From Clavelina lepadiformis (lineage: Eukaryota; Chordata; Ascidiacea; Aplousobranchia; Clavelinidae), in assembly GCF_947623445.1 (NCBI RefSeq), contig NC_135240.1:8680001-8744000 (forward strand): a stretch of DNA of 64,000 nt, read 5' to 3'. Below, piece by piece: positions 11,969 through 25,673 of this stretch (its first letter is position 1; each line of letters opens with the position of its first letter). The position numbers and the translations under genes are program-made. Under the pieces are notes generated by a model. The model was not told the origin of the DNA. It searched no databases and was given only the letters and a program-made list of their open reading frames with translations.

Positions 11969-14900
11969 ATGGTTGGGCCATCACAATGCCTGATCATCTT
12001 CTGTTATGCTTCGATTTGTGCGATGTTGACAAGCGCAGGGAGAAGTGGATCTAAGGCAGGCCCTAAAATAGCTGCTGGTTATGGGGTAGGAATAGCTGAC
12101 AACAATGCTTACAGTAAACGATATTTTAGTGTCAGCTGCTATTATTTTATTTTATAACACTTTAGGCCAAAAGTCGTCTAAGATGTTTTCTTCATCCCTT
12201 TAAAAATAATTTCTAGGCAAAAACTGTAATTTCCCGCACTCAAGGACAAGAATCAACGTCAACAACAGAACAGAAGAATGCAGAAACAAATTGGAAAGAT
12301 TCACATTATCTATCTAAGCTGATGCGTTATATATTTTATGAAAAGGGCAAGATTAATATACATGTTATCAAAGAGATTTATTTGATAAAACTTAGAATTT
12401 TGAGCAATGTGGGTCTATGTAATTGGTTTTAAAATGATTTTCAATAACATTTTTCAAAATGATAAATAGAATTATCTTTACTTTTATATAGGTCTAAATA
12501 AAGCAGTCCAATATACTGAGATTTTTTTATCAAAAAACACATTAAAGAAAAATTTGAGTAATAAAGTTACCTAGTTCTTCCAGAAATTTTGAATTTTTGT
12601 TTAGGCTATGACAAGTCTTTACGTCCCGTCACGCATCCAGATAATCGGATAACTGCTGAAATTGACAACGTTTACAGACAGGTCAACAAAAAGAAAAAAA
12701 ACAAGAAAACTTTTTGCATAAAGTTTTCAGTTACAAGCTTTTGCTATAGCTTATAAATTCATAAGCGAGCGTATACTGATGATGTTTTAAGCGACCAACA
12801 AAAATTTAGTTTAATTTCAAGGTCCTTGACCTGGATGAAAAGAGCCAGATCTTAAAGAGTGTAATTTCTGCCGGATTACGTTGGAGTGATCAACTTTTAA
12901 CTTGGAAACCGGAAAACTTTGACAATTTAACCGAAAGTGTGTATATCAACGTTGTTAGAATCCTGTGTTGCTATACCAATGATATATGCACAATGAAAGC
13001 TATATCTGTGTTTTTAATTCCTTGAAGCATATAGTCTGATTCGCCGGCAGCTATTGTTCATTTAGAACAGCGGTTCCCAAACTTTTATAAAAATTTTGCC
13101 CGGCGGACCCTTTGCAATTATTTAGATGTTTCGCGGCCCTATAAAAATCAAACAATGTTATAGGAAAAAATGCAAAAACCACACCAATGAAAGAAAAAGC
13201 AAAAACTAACAAATACGGTAAGCGTTTAATGGGATGGGTGCACTTGTTTTGCTGCAATTAACTCATCAATGTTTGGTTTGGTTTTAGATAGCGCAACTCT
13301 CATGTCGTGTACTACATCGACCCTCTGAAACTGCTTTAAAGCTTTAAAGACTAATTCTTATTGCGGACCCTCTGAAACTGCTTTACGGACCCTAGTTAGT
13401 CCGCGGACCCCAGTTTGGGAACCGCTGATTTAGAATGTTTTTTTTTCTAGCTTATTTGTTACCTTAAACCTATTAACCTCCACATAAACTCATCTATCAC
13501 CTTAACTGACTCAAACCCTTATCCAACCGATCTTCAAAAAGTTTTTTGTCGTTTGTTTGTCTTTTTTGTAACTCAACTGTAGGCCTACAAACCTCAAACA
13601 ACAGCATCTGCTTGTAAGGATTGTCACTTCGGTTCTTTAAAACGTTTACGCCGTTGTCGTATTGTGAAAACCATTCAGATTTTCGTGATGAGTCAGTGGG
13701 TAATAATTTTGCAGTTATTATCCCCGTTTCTAAAGTTTGGAAGCCAGATATTGTATGTGAGGAGGACATTGCCAACGAGCCCTATTCTCCGCGAATTCCT
13801 TATGTGACCGTAACTCATGAAGGAGAAATTTCTCACCACGAACCAGTACAATACGAAACAACCTGTAGCGTTAACATCGCCTACTTTCCTTTCGACAAGC
13901 AGGTATATAAATGATATCCTTCTCAAAACAACAAGAACAGTACAGTATTGATGCTTTGGTCATTTGGCAAACTTAAAATATTGCTAACGTTTGGATTTTA
14001 TAGCTATTTAACCAATGATTGCAATTTGAACACTTCATCTCTTGGCGTGAAGCATGTGTACTGTTTTGCAGTAGTTTGCATTTTGCAATCGCGTTGAAAC
14101 GTTGCAATCACTGTAAACGTAAATTACTCTGCAGGTATGCACAATTTCAATGGTGTCATGGTCACTATCAAGCGCTAAACTCGATCTTGTGTCACGTCGT
14201 AACGCAGAAGAGATGATGACGTACACTAAAGATTACTTTTTGGCAAGTGGAGAATGGATTCTGGATCAGATAATTGTCAAGAAACGCGTCAGTTATAAAT
14301 CTTTGATCACTTTGCTTCCCTTAAACTGCATGCTACCGCACTAGCGATGTGAAAACCTAACGTAATTTTCGGATTTGTTTTCTCACCTCTCCGCGTATAC
14401 TTGTACAGTTATATCTCTTTTTATTTTGGTTCAGTCTGTAGACTACAGTCAGCTCGAACAGGACGTTATTAAAAATTACATACAAGAATACGAGCACGAT
14501 TCAAATGAACCAATAAATATATCAACGTCACACATACGACAATTGTTTATCAACCCCAAGCTGAAAATCAAGGATATCGCACCAGATAGAGTTACAAATC
14601 ACCACTGGTAGGCTACCCCTTTATTGTTCAATACTATAACTCCATTTTCATTGATAAGCCTAACTATACTGTTCTTAATTCTTGTTGGAAGATTAATGCA
14701 TATTCTTCAACGTGCAGGACTGACATAAAGTATACCTACACTTTTCGAAGAAACTCTTCTCTTCATTTACAAGTAACATGATTGTGTTGTATTACGTGGC
14801 CACAATTGTTATACTAAAATCGGTATTTTGATAATTAATACAGCAAGATTCAAAAGTAAGTCTTGTCTTTGACGTGCTGTTTATGTCCTGCTCTATGCAT

Positions 14901-16666
14901 GAAGCAAGAACCAATAATTCACTAATTCTATTTTTTTGCCATAGAGTATGCTATTTCCTGCTATTCTTCTGACTACCATATCACTTCTTGGTTTCTATCT
15001 TCCACCAGACAGCGGAGAAAGAATCGGTTTGCAAATCACCATTCTTTTAACGTTCATGGTAAGGCTGGTTTACGATTCTTTGGTTACTTAGTCAAAACAT
15101 AAGCTGGTTACCGGTTACCTGGTTACTTACAGTACATCCAGTTACTTACTTTAAACGTGATGTAGGGTAGCTTATTCCACATTGTAATTATTACTATGTT
15201 AATGAGAGGCAAATACTTTGTATACAGCCTAATAAGTTCAAATACAACATCATCAATCAATCATAAACCATTTTAGACTTAAAAATTCATTTATTCCAAC
15301 ATTTTCAGGTGTTTTTACTAACAGTAAGCAACATGTTTCCGGCTTCCACTGGTCCGTTTCTTGGCATTTATTACGTGATTTGTATGGTGCTTCTTGGCCT
15401 AAACATTGCGATGACAATCCTCGTCCTGTATTTGTATTTTATTGTTGCTCCGTTTTCTATTTGTCACGAAGAAGGCCGCGTAAGTTGCGTAAACGTGACA
15501 AGACGATAAATAAAGTTTTCTCTTTTTAGTGTATAGCTCGTTAAAAATATGCTAGAGATATAAATTTTGTTAAGTATTATCGTATGTATTACTACAAGTT
15601 TGGCTTTTGTTTGAGAATTTAATGAACATTGTAACTGAAACTATAAAATTGCTTAGGATTCTATATGTCTCAGAGAAATTCCGAATTGGATAAAGATTTT
15701 TCTTGTGCTTATTGGAGAGTACAAATCTTTAAAAAACTTTTCACTTTCTGACACAACAGAAAAGAAACATGGTGCAAAGGTGATATTTTTAACTTTTGTG
15801 TTTCTGTTTTTTATAGTTTTTGCAAACCTTAAGTATACTTTAAAGTGAGTAGTAGGCTTTGGCTATTGAGGTTATTGTCGTCATACGTACTTTGATTTTT
15901 TGCAGAATATCAATTCAGCCCCATTTTCACTTTTGCAAAAGTTAAAAAAGCCTTTCCAAGCTCGAGGAAAAGGAGATATAAATGGGAGAAACGCAGTGGT
16001 CAATTTTGACAAAAGCGCAACTGACCCTGTGATAATTAAAACCATCATCCTTTCAGAAAAAAACAATGAAAAACTGAAAAACCGATTGAATGGAGATGAA
16101 AACTACCACGGAATATGTTTAAGAAAATTAACGAACAATGCTTCGACGTGTGAAAACAATTCTACATGTACTTGCAACGTTACATCTAAACGAAAGATCA
16201 AACGAACTTCTCCACATAAAAGAAACCTGGAAAACAGTAAAGGTTTGAATAACACGTTAAAAACCGAAAAAAACACTGTTTTGTTATATCGAAATAAGAA
16301 GAATTTGGTTTGCGAGATACTATATGTCAACTGTACATTTCAGTCTTCATGTATAAAGCCAACATATCTTTCATAGAACATAGCAAAGAACAAGACAAAG
16401 TGGATGACGACAACACTGCATCTTTATCTTTCAAGAAAGAACTGAAACGTCTGATAGTCTGCATTGAATCGATATCTGACTATTTGCAAAACCATCAAAG
16501 ACATATTACGACTGCTGCGAAAGACAAGGCTGTTGAAGATAAATGGAAAGAAATAGTCCGAAATGTTGACTATGGCTGTCTCCGTCTCTACTTCTTTCTG
16601 CTCATTGCAAGCAATCTCTCTATACTCCTGACCGCTTTTATAACGGCCGACATGAGTCAGCAATGA
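11969..16666 (+). CDS. nACh-2: nicotinic acetylcholine receptor-like subunit, 684 aa
   Basis: Paralogue of nACh-1 in divergent orientation. Exons: 11969-12085 (signal peptide CLIIFCYASICAML), 12217-12325, 12605-12681, 12822-12936, 13715-13902, 14135-14287, 14435-14607, 14718-14772, 14945-15058, 15309-15479, 15657-15779, 15906-16242, 16344-16666; phases fit. Seven consecutive exons (77, 115, 188, 153, 173, 55, 114 nt) are exactly the size of those in nACh-1. Landmarks: YDKSLRPV, WSDQLLTW, VWKPDIVC, Cys-loop CSVNIAYFPFDKQVC, VSW, GEW, TYTFRRNSS, GFYLPPDSGER, M2 GLQITILLTFM/VFLLTV, M3, REIPNWIKIFL, a long basic, Asn-rich M3-M4 loop (about 240 aa) and M4 DYGCLRLYFFLLIASNL. Loop C is again extended and lacks the alpha-type CC pair. 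The M3 exon end (15479, strong GTAAGT donor) adds about 11 residues relative to nACh-1; a weaker earlier donor is possible. A hAT MITE lies in the fourth intron. Confidence 0.92.
13068..13427. mobile_element. hAT-type MITE with perfect 8-bp TSD, in nACh-2 intron
   Basis: A 360-bp element with termini CAGCGGTTCCCAAACT and AGTTTGGGAACCGCTG, a perfect 16-bp inverted repeat. ATTTAGAA flanks both sides (13060-13067 and 13428-13435). Internal GCGGACCC and CGGACCCT words recur. Sequence differs from the 5910 element, so this is a separate hAT family. Sits in the intron between the loop D and loop A exons of nACh-2. Confidence 0.93.
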
Positions 16667-19600
16667 GGGATAGTTATCAGTCATGTCATGGGTTTCCTCG
16701 GAAGCGATGGAAGTTAAGCATTTGTACGGTTCCAGGTCGATTCAACCCATTGACGATTCAACCAAAAGTCAGAATGACTAAACCCAGGACAACCTAACCA
16801 ACGTCTGTGCTTGAATAGTTTTTGAGTTGAAATGTCCTTGGTTGAATTGTCCGTTGGTTGAATTGTGTTATTGTAGATTTCATCGTCCGTGGTTTGAATT
16901 GACGGACCACCCATTTCTAAATGCGCATATCGTATTGTTATCATAACTCACGTTTTACATTTTCTATTTTTAATGCGGCTTGTAATTACATTTTAATGTC
17001 TAGTTAATGTCTAATTTTAATGCCTACAACTAACCCAATAATTTCTGAAAATCTAAACTAAATCTCTGTATGTAATAATATTTATCCATAAATTCGTCTT
17101 TCCTATGAGAAAGACCTATATGAATTCATTGAAATCAAAAGCGCAGTTTTTATAACGGCTTATACAGATTAAGCAATCGATATAAATTCACAAATGTTGT
17201 AAAACATATTGCATTTAATGAACAGCCTTTCTTTTACTGATCATATTTAAAGATCTTTCCAGATAAAGCAACCATGATTTATGTAAATTACATTTTGTAT
17301 ATGCTGCAAACAATCATTCATTTACATAATATTGGCATGAGTTTCTATATTTGTGTATATTTTCTTTGCCGCCGATAATAATGCTTGCAAAAGAAAAGAT
17401 GAAGACAAATTCATGAGTTGGTGAAGCCCATGTATAAACGACCACAGCAAATCTGGCTTATGCTAAATTCTAACGGAAGAGAGAAGTACACTGGCAAAAA
17501 CAATCTTAAAATATTAAAATGAAATATATACAAATACCATTTTTTGGGCCAAAATCACTGCTGTTCATGCCAATTGTGTAATGATTGTATAAAATGTACT
17601 GGCAAGCCATGCAGCGAAAACACCTTGCACTGAAGTAATCAATACAAAAAACGAAGCTTGTTTGCAAAAATGTTGTTTACTTTATTGAAGTATAGAGCGT
17701 ATATTGAGAAATAGCATAGGCTTTTTGATTGATCGTGTTTTTCCTAAGATCAAACTTTTACAAAATAATTGTAACTTTGACGTTTAACCTTTGGCCAATT
17801 ACAATATTAATACTTTAGTATAGAAGAGTTTCAAGTGTTTTAACGTGACATTTAACTTGTTCTGTATATAACCGTTATTCGACATAGGTGTCATGAACGA
17901 GTTTAAGCGTGCCTCGCTCGTAAATATGTTATATCCAAGATCATTACAACCGTAAAGCCACTTTGTGTCGAACCACATTATTTCAAGCCCAGCGTATATA
18001 TTAACCACTAGGTTACCGAGTCGACAAGTTTGAACAACAACAAGGGAATACCGTTGAAGTTAGGTTAAAGTTATAGTTATAGTTTTTTTAATAGCAACTT
18101 GCAACGGACGCAAGTCAATGAAATACTTCAACAACTAACTACGTGGGCAACAAGAAACGGAAACTGTCATCATGCGCGCATAGAAAACCATAAACAACAA
18201 TAACGAAATGCAAAGCAGGACTCGACAGAATGCTCTTACATTATTATTGAGTTAATTTCCCCAAGGAGTCCATATCTCTATGACAAAAGTTTATAATTTT
18301 CTCACAATTTTGCTTGAGCTTTCTAAAACTCCAACGTCAAAGTCGCAGAGAAAGAAAAAATCCTTCCTTACACTTCTTAAGGTGCGATACCCGTCAAAAC
18401 ATTCTCTCACGGCTCGTATAGCCATCGATCATTTTGTACCACAAGCACAAGCAACTTCCTGGTATTGTTCACAAGAACCTCCCCACTTTATTCCATCCTA
18501 GTGAATAGGGCAGTTATAGTACTTTAAATTGATAGAAGAGAGAGAGTATACGAACTGACGAAAATAGCCTGTGGGTTATATTTTGATAGTATTTTTTTTT
18601 TTAGGACAATACATTCATGAAATCTGAGCGACACGAACGTTTTCAAAAGGATTCTCAAATTGATTTGGACTTTGCCTCAAATATCTAGGAAAAAATACTT
18701 CACTGATAGAAAACTTGTACAGGCAAGCGCAAAACCCAACATTTAGAGTCAAACAAACATAATGATTTAACTGAGGTTGCCACAATTTCTCCCAAAAAAT
18801 TGTTTTTTCGCAGCTATGTTTCATAGCGTCTTGTTAAACTAACCTAAATGTTATAACATAATAACCTGCACCTAACTCAAAAATTCCTTCCAGTCTAACA
18901 TCAACTGAACACTGAATAAAGCAAAAATCAACTTTTTGCACACTCATTCTCCAAATATAAACGCTTACCTTTAACAACATGTTTCGTGAGCTATGTTCAT
19001 GGCAAAATAGTTACTATAGTTGTAGTATACTATAGTTATATACTATACTATAGTTTATATATAATAGTTACTAGTTTCACGTTTTTGTTTTGAAAACCGG
19101 GGGATGTAAGATTGTCTAATTCAATATACAAAAAGAAACTTCCGAAAGTTGCATGAAGAGTATGATGGTAGTTGTTGGACAAGAGTAGAAGTTAAAACAG
19201 GCAACCATACACGATCAACATTGGTATAGGTCTATCCAGTCGCTTCTTCTATGCTTGTTTAGTTGTTACTGTTTAGTATATAGGCAATATAGGTTTACTT
19301 TGCTTTGCCCTGGGTGAATCCAGTTTTCATTAAACACCGGAGTAACTTGCGAGCAGCTTCAAGGTGCATGACCAGCAGAAAGATTATAAGAGTAAAAACC
19401 TTTCTGCTGTACAAGCTATTCGAATTAAAAAGTGTATGCATCTTATTATAAGTGAGTTAAGCATAAACATGGAAATATTGTTGTAATCCTTTATAACTAA
19501 AACAAAAGTTTTCTTATGATTTACATCATAAAGTATCATATCGCTCGTGCACATTACATTTTAATTTGAGAAAGTTTGAAGATTTCACAAAATTGAAACA

Positions 19601-20136
19601 CAAAAGAAGTACACACATTTCTCATGTTGCATAGACATCGTTATTATGAATTCGAGGGAGAAGAGAATTCAAATCAGGATAAAAACTGAGCTGAATAAAC
19701 ATAACATCAATGACAATGATATTTTCAAAGATAACAAGAATGTTGAAGATTGGTTTCTGGTGGTTTTAACACTTTCTAATTTAAAACAGGCATTTATACA
19801 TAAGCTATACCATGGCAAAAAAAACAAAAATTTATGGATAATAACATTCAGTCTATGAACGAAACAAAACTTTATGAAGTGGTAAAAGTTTGCAGCAATA
19901 ATGAAATTTTTTACTTTACAGCCACATTCTCATTTTGCGAAGTAGTTTTGTAGTTTTGCGAGAGCATGTCATTATTGCGTTGATAGCCTATACAAGTTCA
20001 GGTCTTCAGCCAAAGTTTCGACGTAGCCAAAACCCCGCAGATTCAAGATGCGAAAGTAATTTACAAATTTCTTCTACGCATCGGAAAACTTCTTCCGTCT
20101 ACACTTAAAGACATCACCTTCTTCAAAGTTAAGGTG
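16667..20136. other. intergenic, nACh-2 to TIR-2 (tail to tail)
   Basis: No gene recognised over about 3.5 kb. It contains an imperfect fold-back near 16738-16872, a TATAG-rich low-complexity run near 19010-19075, and from 19510 onward the left part of the duplicated TIR-2 block. The minus-strand frame 17799-18008 follows a plausible acceptor but has no clear homology. The exact length of the 3' UTRs cannot be read. Confidence 0.5.
16738..16872. repeat. imperfect fold-back (inverted repeat)
   Basis: The arm starting near 16738 (CGATTCAACC, then GACGATTCAACC) pairs with the arm near 16845-16872 (GGTTGAATTGTCC, then GGTTGAATTG); about 20 of 26 positions match in inverted orientation. Each arm itself holds two ATTCAACC words. 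It may be a decayed foldback transposon end; no target duplication is evident. Confidence 0.45.
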
Positions 20137-23100
20137 TTAGACCGAGGTGTCAGATTGGTCTGGCTTGGCTAATTCTTCGATGATATCCAACTTGATGTGA
20201 TTAGGTTCTGGAATAAAAATTAAGTGTTAGCGCGATAAGAGTGACAAGTTACCGAGGTTATCAGCTATAGCACAAACAGTTTTCAAAAAGAATTTCAGAA
20301 TTTAGGAAATATTGAGGTGTTACAAATCCTTATAACCAGCAAAACTCACTATAATTTGGTACTTCAAGCTCAGAAGCTTGAGTGTTGGTGCTAAAGCAAC
20401 GCTGGTAACCAGTTGTCTGCATGCGCGTTCCTGCTGATTGACTTGAACTTGAGGTCGAAAAACGTCGCGACTTTTGGGACTCGATTTTCGGCATGGCATC
20501 TTCGAGTTGTAAATCAAAAAAGTTTTTGTCGAAACTCTTTCCGTTTGACCACTGGATGGGGTAGTTAAGCTGTAATTCAAATCAGCATAAACAAGTTAGG
20601 GACACCAAACAATAAAGTTACGGGACATATTCAGTTTTTATTAAAAATTTGTAATACGACTGCAATTCCAGTTAATTATTAAGGTGTATAAATAATTTAA
20701 GCGTTCAAAGAGTTTTCTACACAGAAAAAAATCGACAGCATGGTTCAATTCAAAACATGAACAAGTTGTGTTTTGTTTGTTGTGTTTTTTTTAAATAATA
20801 AGCTTATTCATACTTTTATTGCAGCTTGTATTAAGCGACATGCAGTCTCTTTCATAGCGTGTTGTTTCAGATATTCTTTCATGCCAGGAACCAAGATGAA
20901 AATTATTTTTGTTTTAGAATCGATCATTGTCTGAAACGCCTGAAATATAAGGTATTGGACATTACACAAAAAGTAATGTCCGAGTATCGGACATATATCG
21001 CTGTTCTTATATATTAATTATCGTTGTTCTTATATAACAAGAAACGTTTATGAAACAGAGTTCATTTAGTATTACAAAAACAATAAAGTTCTGTTCCATC
21101 ACAGCATTATGCAAGCAGGGAGACGACAGTACCTGCTGCAGGTTGCGCATGCTCCAGTCATCATTCATATATTGTGACGTCAGAATGATCACCACTCTGT
21201 GGCACCTCTTAATGGATTCAACAAGATTGTCGACCCGCACTATAACATAAAAAGCAAGATTTGTTACGATAATCTGCGATAAAATTTCTAACGTTGCTGG
21301 CATTGAATTACATTCGAATATTCAGGCAGAACGACTTCTTATTAAGAAAAGTACTTTGCCAATGTCATTGATTGCAATAAACCTCAATACAGTATAGCAG
21401 TGTATTATGGCAAACGATGTGTAGCTTTTAGTACAGTATCTTAGTGTTTCAGAGATAGCTCTTGCGAAAGCTCGTGTCGAAAATTATAAAGTTAACCTTA
21501 AGAGTGCCAAACTATATCCTGTTTCTTATTTTACTTTAAAATTTGGTTAACGCGGTTCAGACAACATCAACTTAGAGAAAACACTGTAAAACTTTGTACC
21601 CACTTCCATTGCTGAAATCTTTGTGCTCGTCGTAAATTTTGTATCCGAGTTCTTGCAGTTTTTCGCAAGTGACATGAACCGACTGAGATGTGTAATCTTG
21701 AGCAAACGTGTCCAGTTCTTTTGTGTAGTGATAAGAAATGTAAGCTCCGTATTCTTTGTCGTCTGTAAAAGTAAAATCAATTTTTCAAAATACTTGAAAT
21801 ATTTCAAAAAGTAAAATTTAACATAAAAAGTGAAAAAATCTAAAAACGTATTTTACAAACATTTAATCAAAGTAAGAAAATGATCTAGACAATGACAGTC
21901 TTACCTAATTCATAGGATTTGAAGTGACGTTTAATATAAACCCGAACGTGTACTTGTTTGTAGTAGAGAAGGAACATAATGAAAACTAAAACGCCCAAAC
22001 AAGGCACAATAACTGCCACAGCAACTTCAGCATAATGGACAGCTTGTCTGTACACTTGGCTTTGGTCTTCTTCTAGCTCAACAGTTTTACTGATTAACTC
22101 AGTCCCTTCGTTGTTTGTTAAGGACGAGATTTTGTAAGTTCCGTAATCGGATGGCGACAATGACCTGTCCAAATAGAAAGAAGTATTTGTTTAGTACGAA
22201 ACCGAGTAAAAGCCGTTTGCGAATGATTTCGTACAATTGAAAACACAAGAGTGAAGAGTCTATGTAATAAATTTGCTGGCTCACTGAATTTCGAGCACAA
22301 TCGGGATTACTTCTTCTTTTCGGTTTCTTTCAGACTCATCCGCCACATAAAGGAAACATTTTCTTTCGTAGTCACTGTAAAATGAAGTGCTTCGGTAAGC
22401 AAACGAGTATGATCGACAATAAGTGAAGCAGTTTGGTATATGAGTGGGTAGCAGTGAACATAATAAACAACCGTCAAAATATAGTCTTAAGCAAGAAGAG
22501 CAAAGCATAGCATTATACTTACTATGAACATGATAGTCGATCATTTGAATTTGTAAGCGAGTTTCTTTTGCAGGATCCTTCGATTTTAGGCGAAGATACC
22601 TCTTTAACATTTTCTTTCTGTTTGTTGATTTGCATATGAGCATATGTTTTGTGTTTTATTATGCTATTACAAAATTACCGCCATTCGTTTCGCTACCCAC
22701 AGTCAATGGCGCGAAGCAAACAATACCATACGATACGCTTTTAGATTTTGGAAAAAAGGTGCTATGCATACACCATAAAGTAATCTTAACACACAAAAAG
22801 TAAACATATTCAGTTTTAATATATTATGTGCTATTTTAATTTACCTTTTCCCAAAAAACTCTGAAAGAAGAATCACTAAACTCTCCAACACCAAGTCGTA
22901 GTTGGCAACTTAGTGACACATTCTCTCCTATTCTTGCAAGAACTTTGTTTTCACATTGCAAGGTGTGCGGGGACTTTGTTGGTGGTTCTAAAAGTACCCA
23001 AATACAATGGCATATTTTGTTATAGGTACCGAAGCAATACTGTTTATGTATACAATATAAATAAGGCTATATAAGGCCTGTATAAGGCTGGTTATTTTTA

Positions 23101-25018
23101 CGTACACTTCAAGTATCTAGAACAGTGGTTCCCAAACTTTTTCAGCTTGTGGCACACTAGAAAAATTAGAAAACTCTCGCGGCACACTTTTGCTTTAAAA
23201 AATTACCCTACTCTATCGACAATGCCATAATTGGTTTCATCGTCACATGTGCTTATTTCTCAGCTATTGAAGCAGCTAGAAAGCTTTTAAGTCGCATATG
23301 CTTGTCTGCATGCCTTATTTTAAATATTTATGCAGTTCTTTTCCAAAATTCCAAAAAGATTCGCGGCACACCTGAGAATCTGTGGCGGCACACTAGTGTG
23401 CCGCGGCACACAGTTTGGGAATCACTGATCTAGAAGCTCATATACGAAACAACAAGTTAACGAGCCAGAAATACTCACCAAGAACGCAAACTGGATACCC
23501 CGCAATAAATCTTGTCATTCCATTATAAGTCACTGTACACGCATAGATACCTGCTTGATCATATTCCAATTCCGGAAAAAACAACTAAAACAGATAAAGT
23601 TAAACGTTATCATTTCTGAGACCACAAGTGTTTTTCTCTTAAAATTTAAACGCATCTATTTCATAATTACCTTTCCACTGCTTCTGATCGTTGTATTTGC
23701 TGGAAGCGAGGAACAATTTCGAAACCATTTTGTGGTGACATCGGTGGAAAATATTTTGGGATAGGCATCGTGTCCAACTTCATGACAAAATATGTAAAAT
23801 ATATAAAAAATGTAATTGAACTGATGTCGCTAGACTATAATTACCAAAGGCTTTGTCCTGACTATAATGTATCATAAGGTTGACAAGATCAACTTTTCTA
23901 TCACCATACGGTAAGCTTTGCTTATATAACAAAACAAAATGGTTTCTACACAAGCGTAATGACGCAATACTTACGTTCACAGCTTAGTTCTTTACGTTTC
24001 CCAATCTTTGATTTTGCCAGTGACTCCAACTCTTTTTCAAATTTTTCGCAGCTGATCTGTTCGAAAGGTGTAGGCACGACGTTTATCTGAAGCCCATAGC
24101 ATTTCTCGCTCTCGGGGATCTGCACGGTACAAACCGGACAAAATCTTTGAAAATTTCAAACTACTGTAACCAACCTGCGTTTACGTTCAGTTGATTAGTT
24201 AGCATTGAGTGCTGAGGGTTGCAGAAAACATCCGAAATACAAACCAACACCAAATATACTGCAATTGAGCTTCTTACAATTATGTTCATCCAAAAGTGGT
24301 AGTTTTCATTTTCCTTTATTATGCCTAAATCAATCGTCGGGCTATCATCAAAGGTAATGTCGTCATAGTTGGTCGATTCATTCAATAAAAGGGTACCGTT
24401 GTCGGCAAATACTTGACACTTAATAAATAAAGATTATGGTTAAATATACTATTGACGTGATTAATCACTCTTATACAGTATACTGTATGATTATTCAAAA
24501 TAAAGCAGTTTTAAAAGATTTTTCGTTCAGTCCAGTTGCATACGAAGAATTCTATATCGACAGGAGAAGATAACCAAAGGGAATTATTGCAAATGGGTAA
24601 GTTTTAAAAACAAAGAAATGTATAAACGAAAGCGTAATTTCGCACTATTAAACATAAAAGACTTTTGCTTACAATTATATTCGATTCGAAATCGATGTAA
24701 CCATTATCGTATGCTTCATAAATTGTGTATTCGGAGCGAAATACAAACATGCTGCATGAGAGACGATGTGGCCAACCTATGAAAGCAGTATCATTGATAC
24801 TGCCTCCGTCAACAATTGAGCAATTTTGTCCGGAAGGATCTACAAAACGAAAATTCTTGTTACTTTATAATAGATTAGACAGTGTAAACATTGTTTGATA
24901 TTTGATGTAAATATGATACGTAGAATCTATTCAACTCACCTTGATCAATAACTAATGCATTGCCTGAAGCAAAAAATAACAACAAACTGAAATAATTTAT
25001 TATAATCGGCGTTTTCAT
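20137..25018 (-). CDS. TIR-2: IL-1-receptor-like Ig-TM-TIR receptor, 671 aa
   Basis: Cell-surface receptor expected to signal through TIR-TIR contacts. Exons 5'-3': 25018-24940, 24839-24673, 24418-24278, 24119-23975, 23777-23671, 23584-23479, 22987-22845, 22617-22523, 22374-22285, 22164-21905, 21762-21604, 21239-21133, 20939-20814, 20569-20350, 20207-20137; every phase fits. Signal peptide begins MKTPIIINYFSLLLFFASG. Ig1 has GWPHRLSCSMF and CQVFADNG, Ig2 WFRNCSS and GIYACTVTYNG, Ig3 NVSLSCQLRLG and DRLSCSY. Membrane span about residues 405-425. TIR about 446-605: YGAYISYH (box 1), GYKIYDEHKDF, RVVIILTSQYMNDDWS, PIQWSNG and FFDLQLEDAMP (box 3, FF in place of the usual FW). The tail carries RRFSTSSSSQSAGTR, and a short last exon ends TSV. 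Closest relative in the window is TIR-3. Confidence 0.94.
23123..23427. mobile_element. hAT-type MITE with perfect 8-bp TSD, in TIR-2 intron
   Basis: A 305-bp element with termini CAGTGGTTCCCAAACT and AGTTTGGGAATCACTG, flanked by ATCTAGAA on both sides (23115-23122 and 23428-23435). Internal GCGGCACAC words recur near both ends. It lies in the intron between the Ig2 end exon and the first Ig3 exon of TIR-2 and is absent from the same intron of TIR-3, so it arrived after that duplication or was lost from the other copy. Confidence 0.93.
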
Positions 25019-25673
25019 ATTTTACACTTCTCTGCATTTCAAAATTTAAAGATATCAGATTTGACATATAGCTTATCAAGTTACACAAATGTCTTTTGTA
25101 AGTTAATATTAACACAAATCTCAAATCATGCAAGTTAGGAAAAAAGATTAAAAATGAAATCGTTAAAACTTCTGAACTTATGCTCCCATATTTTGATTAT
25201 CAGCAATTAGCTTTCATAAAAAGGTTAGAAAAACGGAAGTTTTATTGTTTGTAAAGCTTTACAAAATTTTCAACACTAAGTAACTCGGAGGGTGGATGAT
25301 ATTTCATATTTTTGCAAAACAATTGTGATTACTCCCTTCGATGTACACTTGGCTCATATTTACTGCAAATCTGTATTAAACTAAGTTCACTTTTTTGCAT
25401 GCTACTTGTTCTATCCTAACTTTTTATCATTAGCGACACGCTGTGCAATCTTTACCATTGAGAATACAGTCGATGTCATAATAAAAATCACCTGACGGTT
25501 TCTTCTTCAAGTTTGAAGTTTTTAGTCTGTAGTTTTATACAAACGACTTAAAGGCAATCGATACTGACTTAATTAACCGAGCTATTAATAAGACGGAAGT
25601 AATAAATATTGATTTTTGTTCTAAATCATCTTAAGATACTTATTCTCCACAGTGTGGGAGATATTGTAATCAA

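Noticed and set aside
15674..15779. Acceptor at 15673 for the nACh-2 post-M3 exon
   Set aside because: It requires phase 2, which no good upstream donor gives. The acceptor at 15656 is in phase 0 and adds DSICLR, matching ESIFGQ in nACh-1.
17799..18008. Minus-strand frame with MWFDTKW, considered as a nAChR ligand-binding exon
   Set aside because: The W-x-D spacing is only loosely similar, the WxP and FPFD motifs are absent, and no adjoining nAChR exon is found.
19010..19075. CTATAG-rich run as a regulatory element
   Set aside because: Simple low-complexity TA-rich sequence; no structure beyond that expected by composition.
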